Assembly (NCBI RefSeq): GCF_000002235.5
Contig: NW_022145609.1
Span: 26,301,493 to 26,365,492 of the forward strand
Length of the DNA stretch: 64,000 bases
Reading direction: 5' to 3'
Source: Strongylocentrotus purpuratus
Lineage: Eukaryota; Echinodermata; Echinoidea; Camarodonta; Strongylocentrotidae
Shown here piece by piece: positions 12,601-43,900 of the stretch. The translations under genes were made by a program, and so were the position numbers. The notes below the pieces were generated by a model. It did not search any database, had not been told where the DNA came from, and worked only from the letters and a program-made list of their open reading frames with translations. Position 1 is the stretch's first letter. Each line of letters begins with the position of its first letter.

Positions 12601-15600
12601 CCAAAAAAAGAAAGAAAAAAGAACAATTTATTTCAAATATAAACAAACAAAAACAGAAACAAAAGAAAGGAAAAGGAGAGAAGAACAAAAAAAAGCTGTT
12701 TTTTTAAGTCATGATATGAAGTCAATTTGGCAATCTGTAAATGACAGACTTTTACCCGATAGACCCATCTACTTAGTTAATCAAAATATTGATTGTCTGT
12801 CCTTTGATAACACATTAACAATGAATAGTGAAAATACACCCCTACAAACCTGAATCTTAAAAAGTAAGCCTCATATGTAGTCACTTCTGCCAAATCTCTC
12901 TGCAAAGGGAAAAGGTTAACAAAGTGAGACATAGAGAAATTGTTTAAAAAAGAGGAATGTTGAAGAATAGACTTATCAAAATGATGAATATACATCACAT
13001 TTCAAAATACATTATATTAATGGCTTAGATATTAATTATGTGGCAATCCTAGAAGTATTCTGCGTAATATTTATTCATTAGAGCAAAAGAAAGACAAAAT
13101 CAAGTTTAAAATGTCTTATCATGAACAGAACATCCCTCTTATCATGTGCAGTGGTATCTAAAGTTTGTGGAATTGTTTTTGTATTTTCTACTTTTTAAAC
13201 ACACTATTAAACACGACTGCAGCTAGTGAGGGGGCTGGGGTATCTTTCTTCATGCCCTGTGATATGGCTTGAATTCTGTGAATACATTGTCATTATTAAT
13301 GTGAATACTGGATAACCTATCCTTTCATTAAGTTCTTACATGAGATTCTAACTGGAGATAATCCATAGCCAGCCGCCACACATCAGTGCCATCAGTTACA
13401 CTGTAAAAATAAAAAAGGAATATGGTAATGACTTAAAAGCAGGTAAAAACTTTAACATCATTGTGAATTTCAAACGGGTATTATAATAGTATTAATGAAC
13501 CTGTAAAGTATAATTTTATGTCTGCTTGACGCTACGATCTCGTGATGACACCTCACCAAGCCACATCTCAGAGAAGCCCAAATGGATGAACAACCAGAAA
13601 TGAAACAAGTTTTCGGGACATGTCCCAGTGGTGCTCCTCCCTTGCCTCAGAGCCTGACAGAAAGGGTACATCTAACGAGGGGGATTACTTTGACAGCAGT
13701 AATCAAGATGGAGGTATGCATGCAACTTCTGTGAGAGCTTTCATTGAAGAAGGTCAACCTGAAGAACCTGGACCTGAACTATACGTCATAGATGTGAACA
13801 AAGCTCCTCATGAACATGGTGAAAGCGGGCACACAGTTGGGTTGGAAGATGAGACTCAGAGGACTCTTTCAAATAACACCATCCCTAACCCAACTGCTTA
13901 TGAGAATCCCCCATCAAAAACCTCTAAATATAAAGCTTTTTCCAAGCAGACACAGGAGCTTGAGGAAGACTTGAAGGAAAAATGCAACATAAACGCAGTC
14001 ATATTAATGGACAATGAGCAACTCCTTAACCAGAAGGAGCTTAAGAGCCTACAGGACCTACAAGACTGTGACAAGGCCTTACTTGAAAGCAAGGACAAGG
14101 AACTACTCACCTTGTGGAACTCGTTGCTCAAGGAGGAAGCTGAGCTAAGATCTCTCCAGCTGCAAGCTGATTTTTTAACCACTGTTTGCCAAACGCAAGG
14201 CCTCTCTGATATTTTCAGTAATGAAATCGTCCCTGCAGAGACACCATCAACACGAAGTCCAACTAGTCCTAATACAACGCAACAGCCAAGGCTGCAAAAG
14301 AGCAGATCCTTCACTAATAGCACTCAGCAGTACAGGTCTAAGAACCATCACCTGGGTTCACCTTCCCGCTACCGTCTACAACCTGGACCATCGACCACCA
14401 GCTCCTGTCAAAACTTTGAGCTGTGGGCATGTCCCCCTGTAACTATAACCAACCCAGTCAGCAAGCTTACTTAAACCAGTACTCTAGATCTATGAGCCAA
14501 CACTAAGACAAACATCAACACTTTATCCCTACCTAGGGGGTGTTTCACAAAGATTCTAAGTCGAACTTAACTGTAAGTTGGACTTAAATATTATGGGAAG
14601 CCATTAGCATCCTTGAAAATATTTTGTAAATTTCTTTGTAGAAGGCATAAAATGTTGATTCAAATCATTCATATTTCCTATTATCATGGGAGATTTCATG
14701 TTCCTGGCGTGGAATTTATAAAAAAAAGTCTAAAACACTTGAATTTCTGCTTTTGGATATATTTCATTTTAAGGCTCCAATGCATGGCTGTCCATAATTT
14801 TTAAGTCCAACTTAGTGTTAAGTTCTACTTAGGATCTTTGTGAAATACCCCCCAGGATGCACAAGGTACGTCATGATGAGAGCAACGGCAATCTACCATC
14901 TCCTCCTAATTCACTAGTTGGTATTCACCACACGATGGCTGAGGACCTTTATAGCACTCCAACCAGCAACAGGTTTGAAAGTCTAGTTGGTGATGAAGAG
15001 GTCCTAGATAAAGTTAACAGTGGCACACACCTGCATAGGGAACCATTGACAAACAATGCAGTAACAACTAACATCACCAAAAGGCCCACAAACAATAGAA
15101 CAATTCAAGACCTGGCTGGCAATTCCTTGCAGGAAAACCTTGCAGAAGCACCACTATACTCCTGGTAACTCCATGCCCAACGTAGGGGCAGACAAGCTTC
15201 CTCTCCGACCGTGCTACCCACCAAACATTGCCAAAAGTAAAATGGATGTCGAGGGAAGCAGGGGTCAAGAAAAACATCCAGCTGATATGCCCCAAACTCA
15301 TCAAGCAGGGAAGTAACGCCATCCCAAGCCTGACAGGGTTCAGCACACTGTGGAAGACGAGCACCATTCCAGAAGAACTAGCCGACCTATGCATATTGAC
15401 CTGAATATAGCCTTTCCTAGCAAGCCCAACTTCAGGAAAGTCTTGCGATCCCTCTTCACAAAGACGGACAAGAATCCATCTGTTCCAGGTTACTGTAGAG
15501 GCATCACACTCACCCCCGTCCTAGGCAAGCTGCTGGTCAAACCTAAACTCACCCAACACCTACAAGAGCACCAAATACCAGACTCACTCCAATTCGGATT

Positions 15601-17814
15601 CCGGCAGGGAAGATCCTGCACTCGTACAGAAAAAGCCCTGGACCTTGTCATTGAAATCTACAAGCTCTCTAACCAACGGCTATACATTGCCATGCTGGAT
15701 GCTCAGAAAGCATTTGACAGGGTTTGGCAGGAAGGTCTCCTGGCAAAGACAGCAGCAACACACCCGTCCCCAGCTCTGCTGCATACCATTGCAGAATTCT
15801 ACAACAGCTGCTCAAGCAAGGTGTTCTGGGACCATTCTGTAGGACCCTCTTTTCATGTCATACAAGGATGAGGGAAGGAGGTGTTTTATCTCCCACGCTC
15901 TACACACTCTACATTGATGACCTCATCAAGCTCCTGAGAGAATGCCATCTAGGTTGCATGATCAGGAACCTCTACGTACATGTAGGTGTCATAGCATTTG
16001 CTGATGATATTGTTCTCCTTATTAACGAGTAAACAGAGCTCCAACAGATGCTTAACATCACATTCCAGTATACTCAAGAATGGAGATACAAGATCAACCC
16101 CACTAAGAGTGCTGTCATCGTGCTGAACCAACATCGTACAATCAGCAGACATTCCTGGCATATCGATGGTGAGCCAATAGACGCTACCAATAGAGCTACC
16201 AAGCGTCACGCATTATGCGTGACAGTCACACATCGAGGGTCTGAAAACGCTGTCACGCATGGCAACAATGTTTGTCGTGCATCAGGGCCAGAATGGGCGA
16301 GGAAAAAAAGGTAGTAATTGCTAGACTATGTACTGGCCGACCGCCTCGAGGCCTCAGCTAGCTCCTCGCAGGGTTTGTGTACCTATATCGCATGCACATA
16401 GCATGCATGCAGGCCGGCATCACGTCGTGTCACGCGGGATTACGAAACTACACTAAACGCTATATACCCTTGCCACGAGTCATGAAAATGTCACGCATAG
16501 CTGATCTTTGAACTTGGCATCTCTGCATAGGCTCTATAAATGCGAGGATATAGCTTGCGATTTTTCGTTTCATCCGATACCAAAATTATGATAATTCAGT
16601 CAAACTCTCTATTTGTTCTGTTTTTTTCAGCATCCTTAAAAGATTAATATTTCACTTAAGTTTAAGTCTGAATACATAACTATCTTTTACAGGGCTGTCA
16701 ACCCTCCCGCATTTGGAGGGAGTCTCACGCCACCATGCTCATTCTCCCGCCGTCCCAGTAGCTTGTAGCGGGAGACTCCCGCCAGCACGCATTTCCTCCC
16801 GCTCTCCCGCTTCGATGTAGAATCTCCCGGTTTATGAAAAAACCTCCCGCCAAACATGGTAAGCACGTCCAAAAACAGGACCAAAAAAAAATTTGCTCTA
16901 AACCCGCTTATTCAGCGGCTGGCTGAGTCGATTTTCAAATTTTATAACGCCCCCCCTTGAAAAAATCCTGCGTACGCCACTGCCGTTGAGCAAAACAAAA
17001 ATTTGCATACGACCTCCCTCGAAGCCATTCCCCAAAGTTGACAGCCCTAATATTAGTTTTAAGTTTGAACAATTCTCATTTTCGTCAAACTGGAAATTTG
17101 TTCTGAAATGTTTGTTAATTTTTCCAGTCTGGATAGATCTAGATCTAGACTTCTGAACTAGCGCCAAAATAAATTACCATTAAATTTATTTACTCTGTCG
17201 ACATCGAGATTAATTTTTTTTTTTTTTAAATTCCACTCTAGAACATTGGATTTGCATTTGGACACTCAAGCTTTCCAGCAAAGCATAGCGTCGAGAGTCT
17301 ATGCTAATGCGTATTGACCTTTAGCACTGCACTACGTGTTAATAGCCAGCATTTGCATACATGAGTAGTCAATACATTTATAACACCACAATGCACACAC
17401 TAATGCCGATGTGGCTGATCGGCAAGTTTGACAGTAGACTTACAATTTGAATTTTTTAATTATTGTTTTGAACATCGGTAACTTAAAAAAATTGTATTTC
17501 ACTGCTATTTAGATTTCATCAATTATCACTAAAGTACTGATTTTTAGTGAAATCAGTTGAGTTTTGTACAGTGGTGTTTGAAATGTTGAGAATCGTTAGC
17601 ACAGCTTTTAATACACAGCCAGGATAGTACGGTACCGTAATGTACCGTACCGTAGCTATGTGTGGATTTGGAGAGAAAAAAAAGAAGCTTACTGAATAAT
17701 CCATGTATCTTTGTCGCACGACGTGAAACACAAGTACTTGGCTGACTCATTCTTAACAATGGAATGTTGACCATCTACACCCCCTTCTGTGGCAACAGTT
17801 TTAGCAGAAGACAT
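9626..17814 (-). CDS. PAXX: PAXX, XRCC4-superfamily non-homologous end joining factor, 7 exons
   Basis: Coding exons in transcript order: 17814-17693, 13400-13340, 12899-12850, 12418-12225, 11595-11524, 10575-10491, 9659-9626. All introns are GT-AG, phases agree at every junction, and the sum is 618 nt (205 residues plus stop). Vertebrate PAXX is about 204 residues. The head domain carries KYLCFTSC, HVTDGTDVW and VTLQNHKVLLTV, then GAISYDL, then a coiled-coil stalk (CSELEKRLAAKEEEL). A linker leads to PGLSIVNPSSKK and the tail GVDFD at residues 201-205. In vertebrate PAXX the C-terminal VxF tail binds Ku at DNA ends and stabilises the ligase IV-XRCC4-XLF assembly. The Ku tail is alone on the last coding exon. 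Intron 1 (4.3 kb) holds a broken LINE in the opposite direction. The gene is divergent from RAD54L. The assembly is my own reading, with no transcript support. Confidence 0.92.
13560..16320 (+). mobile_element. Degenerate non-LTR (LINE) retrotransposon in PAXX intron 1
   Basis: Pieces of a LINE lie antisense to PAXX. An ORF of 284 codons (13620-14474) has a Glu/Lys/Leu-rich coiled-coil segment (QELEEDLKEK, KSLQDLQDCDKALLE). A second piece (14857-15168) contains SNRFESLVGDEE. Reverse transcriptase pieces follow at 15350-15871 (GITLTPVLGKLL, FGFRQGRSCT, MLDAQKAFDRVW) and, one frame off, at 15724-16032 (GGVLSPTLYTLYIDDL and the catalytic FADDIVLL), which then ends in a stop. No endonuclease domain was recognised, and several frameshifts or stops are present. 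The copy is dead. The clade is not determined. Confidence 0.85.
14536..14853. mobile_element. Foldback MITE inserted into the LINE
   Basis: The left end GGGGGTGTTTCACAAAGATT and the right end AATCTTTGTGAAATACCCCC-like sequence (in reverse complement) form terminal inverted repeats of roughly 55-60 bp, with AAGTCCAACTTA-type words repeated in both arms. It splits the LINE's N-terminal coding region, so it inserted after the LINE. Non-coding. Confidence 0.8.
16321..17690. other. Remainder of PAXX intron 1, dispersed repeat remnants
   Basis: No gene is seen. A GC-richer block at about 16690-17050 begins GGGCTGTCAACCCTCCCGC, contains many CTCCCGC words and ends with a near inverse of its start (AAGTTGACAGCCCT). 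It looks like a dispersed element with short inverted ends. The rest is AT-rich. Confidence 0.5.
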
Positions 17815-18123
17815 ATTACCGGTAAAAAAATAAATACAGTCGGAGCGAACAACAATCAACAACACAAGTGCACTCGGATATGGCCGGTTGCGCTGTTTGT
17901 GGCGACAATCCGATATTGGTCTACAATTGGCTTTCCATAGAACAAGCGCGCGCTCCGTTCGAATGTTTAGGAATTTTGTCCAAAGTCATGACATGAGGGT
18001 CTAGATATAGATAAAGATGGAAAGCAATCCTATCGAAAAGTGATCGGACTTTATTAATGCTCAGTATTGAAGTACGGGAATGACATTGTCGCTGCTGCAG
18101 TAACGAATTAGAAGGCTTCTGAA
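17815..18123. promoter_or_regulatory. Bidirectional promoter between PAXX and RAD54L
   Basis: Only 309 bp separate the PAXX ATG (minus strand, 17814) from the RAD54L ATG (plus strand, 18124). The interval has two ATTGG boxes (reverse CCAAT) at 17915-17919 and 17926-17930, spaced 11 bp apart. A GC-rich patch with GCGCGC lies near 17946-17953, and TGGCGA lies near 17900-17905. CCAAT pairs and CpG words are typical of TATA-less divergent promoters of DNA repair and cell-cycle genes. Transcription start sites are not visible. Two short upstream frames on the plus strand (ATG at 18016 and 18080) could precede the RAD54L start if transcription begins near the CCAAT boxes. Confidence 0.72.
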
Positions 18124-37021
<18,898 letters not shown>

Positions 37022-37547
37022 GAACTTTAGAAGACGGTGTGAAGGTCTAGGGCTAGAATGTTTAAAGAAACATTAAGTCTAGATTCATGAGGACCAGGTC
37101 CTGAAAGGGTCTGGGCCTCCCAGAATGTATCTTTCGTCTGCCAGCACAATCACATAAACAGATTAGGACAGTCTGAGGACTGTACAAGACCGTGTAAAGG
37201 TCTGGGGCTAGAATGTTTAAAGAAACATTTAGTCTAGATCTATCAGGACCAGGTCCTGAAAAATCTGGGCCTCCCAGAATGTGTCTTTCGTTTGCCATCA
37301 CAAGTCACATAAATAGATTAGGACAATCTGAGAACTGTACAAGACAGTGTAAAGGTCTGGGGCTAGAATGTTTAAAGAAACATTTAGTCTAGATTATGAG
37401 GACCAGATAATGACAGGGGCCTGGGTCACAAGGAATGTGTTTTTTGTTCTCTATCACAAGTCTCATGAACAGATTAGAACAGTCTGATAAGTTCTAGATC
37501 TAGCAAGATTCTTTTCATAAAACATGAAGCGTTTCCTTATTAGGATC

Positions 37548-37823
37548 ATGTCATTCTTCTTCTTCCGTTTGAGTACAGACCTCTTTACAGAGTATTATCT
37601 TACTATACTGGGGGTGTGTGCAGGTGGACCACTACACCGGGGTTTCCCCCTACTCTTATACGAATAGTGCAGTGGGTTCTTAACGTGCAAAGGTAGTGAC
37701 TCTTCTCTACACGGGGCCTCCATTTAACGTCCTATCCGAGGGACGGAGTGTTTTCCACTTGACATAACCTGCGTCTATGAACAAGGGGAGGGGCACGTTA
37801 ACACACAACGCAGGCTTCAGTCA
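37548..37823 (-). mobile_element. SINE body type 2, head truncated, inside the RAD54L 3' repeat array
   Basis: It shares more than 200 bp with 43094-43462 (CCGGGGTTTCCCCCTACTCT, AACGTGCAAAGG, CCATTTAACGTC, TATCCGAGGGACGGAGTG, AACACACAACGCAGGCTTCA). The tRNA head is missing and the sequence passes straight into repeat-unit sequence. Confidence 0.8.
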
Positions 37824-38220
37824 TTGACTGGGTCTGGGCTACAAGGAATGTTTCTTTCACTTTTGATCACAATTCACTCACTCGAACAGATGAGCACAGT
37901 CTGAGCGAAGAAGACTACACAGAGGACTAAATTCCAACGATTGGTACTAAATGTAAGATAAGTCTAGGAACCCTAAACTGTAGGCTTGTGTGGAATAGAT
38001 ATGTAAGTACTGCCTGCTGCAAGAGACATCCTAATGTTTGCCTTCCACTTCAGGTCTCAAGAACAGATTATAATACTCTCAGTTAAAGGGTTATCTGCAT
38101 GACTAGCATTGTGAAGTCTAGTTTGTGAGGAATATATTTTGATAATATTTGGTTACTTAAAACATTCCTTTTATTTTCCATCACAAGTCATAAGTAAATA
38201 TTGGAATAATCTGATTAGTA

Positions 38221-39606
38221 AGGAATTAATGGGAAGGAGCAACGTCCATTTCTAGTGTGGGTTGAAGAAATATCATTATGCAGATATGTTTCCAAATGTT
38301 AAGTAAAACATTGTGTTAACTGCAAGCTCTGTCAAGAAACATGTCGCCCCATGCTTCACTAACAACTGTGACTGATGTTGCATAATTTAGTTTGGATAGT
38401 ACCTACCCTCCAAATGGTTATAACAATAGATGATTAGTTGAGATATTTTGTGCCTATTTTTTAAACACCAGAGTATTTTATCCAAAGTTAATTTATGATT
38501 CTTGATATTTAGTATGCCAAATCATGAAAAATAAAATTTAGAATTTATGAACCAATAATATGACATATTTGATCAATATATGATTTATCAAATGTTGTGG
38601 TGTCAGTTGAAAAGTTTGTTGATTTTCATTTGTGCCAGTTGTTTATTCTCTTTTCTGTGTGTCATGTTCTGTTACTGATGTACTGCATCCATTAATTGTT
38701 TTGTTGGTCAGAATTACAGAACAATGTAAATTGCACCTAGAAATGATCACTTTTATGCAAACCATATGAGCTTAATTTGTTATGCCTCCGCAACGAAGTA
38801 GCCAGTGGCGTTATGTTCTGCAGGTTGTCCGTCTGTACGTCCCGTTCTCGTGATCATTAATGGATTACAATCAAACTTGAATTTCGAAAAATTGCTCAGC
38901 TTCTGTTTGGGTCTTTAAACTCGTTCTATGGCGGAGGCATCATTTTTGACAGCGCACGGTCAAAGATCCATCGAGTTTGGATATTGTTTACTTTTATCCT
39001 ATTTATGTTGAAGATATTGAAGTATGTCTGTATTGTACAATGTGGAAATCTTTTATGTGTATTAAAAGTATGATTAGTAAACCATGTATCTTGTGTGCTT
39101 TTACTGCTTCTGTAGACATTTTGGGAAATCTGAAAATAAATAAGTGATTTTTTTTTTTTTTGTGAGAGGTATTGTCATTTTCATAAGAAATCTAATGGAA
39201 TAAAAGAATGATCGTATCTATTTTTTTTTAAACAACTTGAGGGTAATTTGAATACCCTATTTTATGTCTCATAGAAATTATGATTTTATTATGATATAAT
39301 ACATCATTGCCTTGTTCGCACATTTCAATAGGTGACACACAAGGCTATTGAATTTAAAGCAGTTGTATATGCCCCCCCCCCTCCCCCTCCTACCATGACT
39401 AAAGTCAGCTTTTCATTGTCTTTTGGTATTAAATATTAATTTTTGTTAAATAAACTAAACATTCAAAGGTTATATACTTTTAACAGAGGCAGAGCCCAAC
39501 TTTTTTCCCCAAAAGTGTCCCTTTTCAAATGGGAAAAATGCCCCCTTTTACTTCAGATTAATACCCTTTTTTTTGTAATAGGTACCTGTTGCACATTCTT
39601 ATAAGC
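38221..39606. other. RAD54L 3' flank, no gene seen
   Basis: AT-rich. AATAAA-like words occur near 38529 and 39136 and could serve as polyadenylation signals; I cannot choose between them. A GC-containing stretch at about 38770-38960 (GCCTCCGCAACGAAGTAGCC, then TCTATGGCGGAGGCATC) has short inverted ends and resembles a small foldback element. Confidence 0.5.
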
Positions 39607-40215
39607 AAAGCCATTACTAATCGGATCGGGGTGCAAATTGCTGCAAAATTAAGGGCCACGCCTCCTCTACAAGTTGCCGAAAATTTCATGAAAAGTCAAC
39701 ACTTTTTGAGGAAGTTATTACCTACCACGAGGAAAGGGTCGGAGGTAAGCCGATAAAAATTGTGCTATCAACAGGATTATAAGAGTAAACAGTGTTTGTG
39801 ACATTTGTTTCCGTGGCACTGGCGAGGAAAATACTGATCAGATTGGGGTGCAAATTGCTGCAAAATTATGGGCTGCTCCTCCTCTACAGGTTGCCGAAAT
39901 TTTCTTGAAAAGGCAACACTTTTTGGGGAAGTTATTACCTGCCATGAGGAAAGGGTCGGAGGTAAGCCGATGAAAAATAGGGTTATCATTTTTATTGAGG
40001 TAAACACTGTTAACGACATTTCTTCCTCTGGCATTAGTAAAGCCATTACAAATCTGATTAGGGCGCAAATTGCTGCAAAATTAAGGGCTGCCCCTCCTCT
40101 ACAAGTTGCTGAAATTTTCATTAAAAGGCGAGACTTTTCAGGGAAGTTATTACCTGCCGTGAGGAAAGGATTGGAGGTAAGCCGATGAAAAATAGGGCTG
40201 CGGCTATCAAAAATG
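39606..40215 (+). repeat. Tandem repeat, three units of about 216 bp, upstream of GIPC
   Basis: GTGCAAATTGCTGCAAAATT at 39631, 39848 and (GCGCAAATTG variant) 40063; each unit also has CCTCCTCTACAAGTTGC and GAAGTTATTACCT. A 106-codon frame crosses the units but has no known domain and exists only because of the repeat. Confidence 0.88.
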
Positions 40216-40986
40216 GTTTTATTAGGGTAAACACTGTACACTATAAATCCAAGACGCAAATCGGATCACCCAACAACATTTGTTTCGATAATCATTTAAT
40301 GCACCTCTTGAAGCAGATTTCATTTAAGACTTATGTTGTCCCCACGTTGCTGATCAATATAATAATACAATCTTTCAAGAGCATTTTTCGAGCAATCTTA
40401 TCTATCTCACATTTTTCCTTATCGATCTCTCGCCTCGTTCTCAGTTCTTTTTCTCCCTTGCCTCCATAGCAACCCCACTGGGAAGAGAAAGTCTGTCCAA
40501 AGGAAAGTAGAGAGGAAATGGCTTAATTGAGAAGAAATTAGAGCTAATTAAATAAAGCATTTAGAAACGGAAGATAGAAAGAACAATCATAACATATGAG
40601 CAAAGACATTTTGTCCAATGAAATATCATGTGAAGGAAAGAGAGCTAGGATTTGGATGACAAAGAAAAAAAATCACAGTTTATGTTTAAAGGAATGAGGG
40701 GGTAACAAGCTTTGGATCCTGGACCGGTCGAGTGACACATATAAAAGGTATTTCAACTTCCACCTGTTGATATAGTAGGAGTGGGCGTACAAATTCCCTC
40801 ATTTTATCAAAACTTCTAATCTGCGCTTGCGCAGCTCGCTCGTCTCGAGTATACATTTCGCTACTGACGTTTAGTCTGCCTGACATTAATTTCCGGACAA
40901 ATAAATTGGATTTGCATGCAAAACAGATTCACAAAAGGACATTTTGTCTTGGAAATTACTTATTTGGTTTACGAGGAATATTCAAA

Positions 40987-43900
40987 ATGCCGTTTTTTAG
41001 CAAGAAGAAAGGAGATAAGAAAAAGAATGGAGGTTTAGCGGACCCCGTTACAAATGCACAAAGTTATAACGGAGCCGGTGATACACCAACGCATTCACCA
41101 TACGCCGACGATCCATCGTCCAGATCTCTGCCGACGCTACCAGCCGATGCTCCCGCCGGTCAGCACTCAACACCGGGAAAGCAGTCTACAATGAATAATG
41201 CTCCACCTCCTAAACCACAACGGCTTGTTTTCAGTGCATTTCTAGCTCACGGTAGTCCTCCTGCCAAAGTAGAAGGATTCACAAATGTTAAAGAACTCTA
41301 TGAAAAAATAGGAGAAGGATTTTCCATGCCTGCATCAGAGGTAAAATGAATGCAAGATTAACTTAAACTTTAAGTTAAAGTTTGTCATTTTCACTGAAGT
41401 CAGTCATTCAACTTGTTGACGTTGTCAATTGAGATGTCATGTCCTTGGCCTCGGCCTCCAACATTTCTCCTACAACCAGGCTACACAAATTATGACAAAT
41501 ATAAAATTTACTGTAAAGAGATGGAGAGCTATTCAGAAAAAGCTTCTACTTTGAAATGTCTAGAGCCTCTAGACTCTAGAAATAACAAAAAGATAATAAA
41601 ATACATAGAACCCTAGACTAGGTCTAGATTCTATTTCTAGATCTAGTCTATGTTTAACAATTTTAACAATATATATCAGGTGGTGTGACCAAAGTTCGTG
41701 CGGGACCTAAATTCGCTATCTCAACAAATCAGTAAGATTTCAAAAATCTGATATCACCAATGGAAAGAGGAACATAAAATTACCCAGAGATGAAATTTTC
41801 TTTGGAATTGGGTACGAAATTGTGAAAAATATTGACAAAACAAAAGATCAGCAAATTTTGCAATCTTTTGCGTCCGTTCCGAAAAATTATTAACTTACCG
41901 ATAAGGGTCTGAAAATCTTTAATTTGTGAGCAGATTTCCTCAAAATTGTAAGTAAAGAGTGGTTCCAACTGATTGTATGTACATGTAGGTCTATCTTGCC
42001 TTGCAAATTATGATATTACCTTATTTTTGATGGATCACATTATTTAATAAATCGACTGTAAACCCCCGTGCATGTAGGTCTCGTTGTTTTTATGACTTTT
42101 TCAGATGCAGCGCGCACGTACGATCGGACATCAAATTTTTAGATCGCGATATCTCTGAAATACTTTGATGAAAATTTTTCTAGTCGAACGTACATGTAAA
42201 CTTTAGAAAAAAACTTTGCCGTCCATTTGGTGATAATTGAAATAAATAAACTTGTGTAGAATATGAGAAATCATAGATCAAATATCACATTTTATAATAT
42301 GTTCTAAAATGTCCGCGAACTTTGGTCACCCCTTCATACATGTACTGCATCCATGGCCAAAGAAAAACGATGTACCTGATGTTCATGTACACCTGTACAT
42401 GTACATGTACAACTTACAATACATGTTTATCACTTTGCATAAAATGATATAATAAGTGCATTATCTATAACTTATACCTTTGCTCTTTGTAAACTTCTTT
42501 ACTTTACAGATTCTCTTCTGTACACTCAACACATTCAAGACAGATATGGACAAATTATTGGGCGGACAGATCGGTCTCTCCGATTCAATATACGCACACA
42601 TCAAGGGGCAGAAGTTTGAAATCGCTGTCAATAAAGTGGAAGCAGCTCTCGGCCTTACGATCACAGACAACGGTGCCGGTTACGCATTTGTAAAGAGGAT
42701 CAAAGAGGGATCGATTATGGAGAAGAATGGTTTCGTGGAGGTTGGTGATCACATAGTGAAAATAAACGCTACCGAAATGATTGGGTGCCGGCATTATGAA
42801 GTCGCGAGGGCGCTGAAGGATTTACCAATAGGAGAGGATTTCACGATGAAGCTCATCAGACCTCATAAAGCATTTAGTAAGTATCTCTTCTAGTCTTCTG
42901 GGATGTGCAATTCAAGCTTCAACTTTATTCCATTTATGAAAAATAGCTGTGAAAATGTATTTTAATTTTTAGAGGAGACTTGATAATATTACATTTACAT
43001 GTACAAACAATTAAAAATATGAAAAATACATACTGTATCACATCAGTTTATGTTCTTTGGTTGGCTTGTCTTTTGTGCCTTACAAGAGCAATATGATTCT
43101 TCTTCTTCTTCTTCAAGATAATCTGCCTCCTTCAATACTGAAGATTCTTGCAGATGCCGTATACTCGGCCTGGTTGGGGTATGCAGGTGGACCATTACAC
43201 CGGGGTTTCCCCCTACTCTTACACGAATAGTGCAATGGGTTCTTAACGTGCAAGGGTGGTGACTCTCCTGTGCACGGGGCCTCCATTTAACGTCTTATCC
43301 GAGGGACGGAGTGTTTTCCACTTGACATAACCTGCATCTATGAACAAGGGAAGGGGCACGTTAACACACAACGCAGGCTTCAGTCACCCGCCTGGGTGGG
43401 AGTCGAACCCGGGATCTTTGGTTCGACAGGCAGACGCTTTACGGACTGAGCCAACTCGTTATCAAATGTTTTCTTGATACATACAATTGTACATGTATAA
43501 TGTGTAGCTATTTACTATTACTAATCTACAGCTTTCATCAATTATCTAAATAAACAGCACCTAAGATTTCAAGGAAAACCAGAAAGAGATATATATATAA
43601 GAAAAAAAGAAAGAAAAGTTAGAAAACTCTACATGTACCTTGTCACCTGGGGCCAGTTTCTCGAGACCTGTTAAGTTTGTGGACATCTCATGGAAGTGAT
43701 GGAACGTATGTTAATTCTATAATGCACATTTCAATGGGATTACAAAGAAGTTATACTTACTGTATACTCTTACGGCATTCTATAGGCAAAGAAAAACTAC
43801 ATACACATGTACTGTACAAGTATGTACTATTGTACTATTGTACATGATGCAAAATCCAACAGATTATTATAAAAATGTCAGTCCATGAAATTTAAAAAAA

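Noticed and set aside
39868..40188. 106-codon plus-strand frame upstream of GIPC
   Set aside because: It spans tandem repeat units and has no recognisable domain; a minus-strand frame is open over the same repeat.
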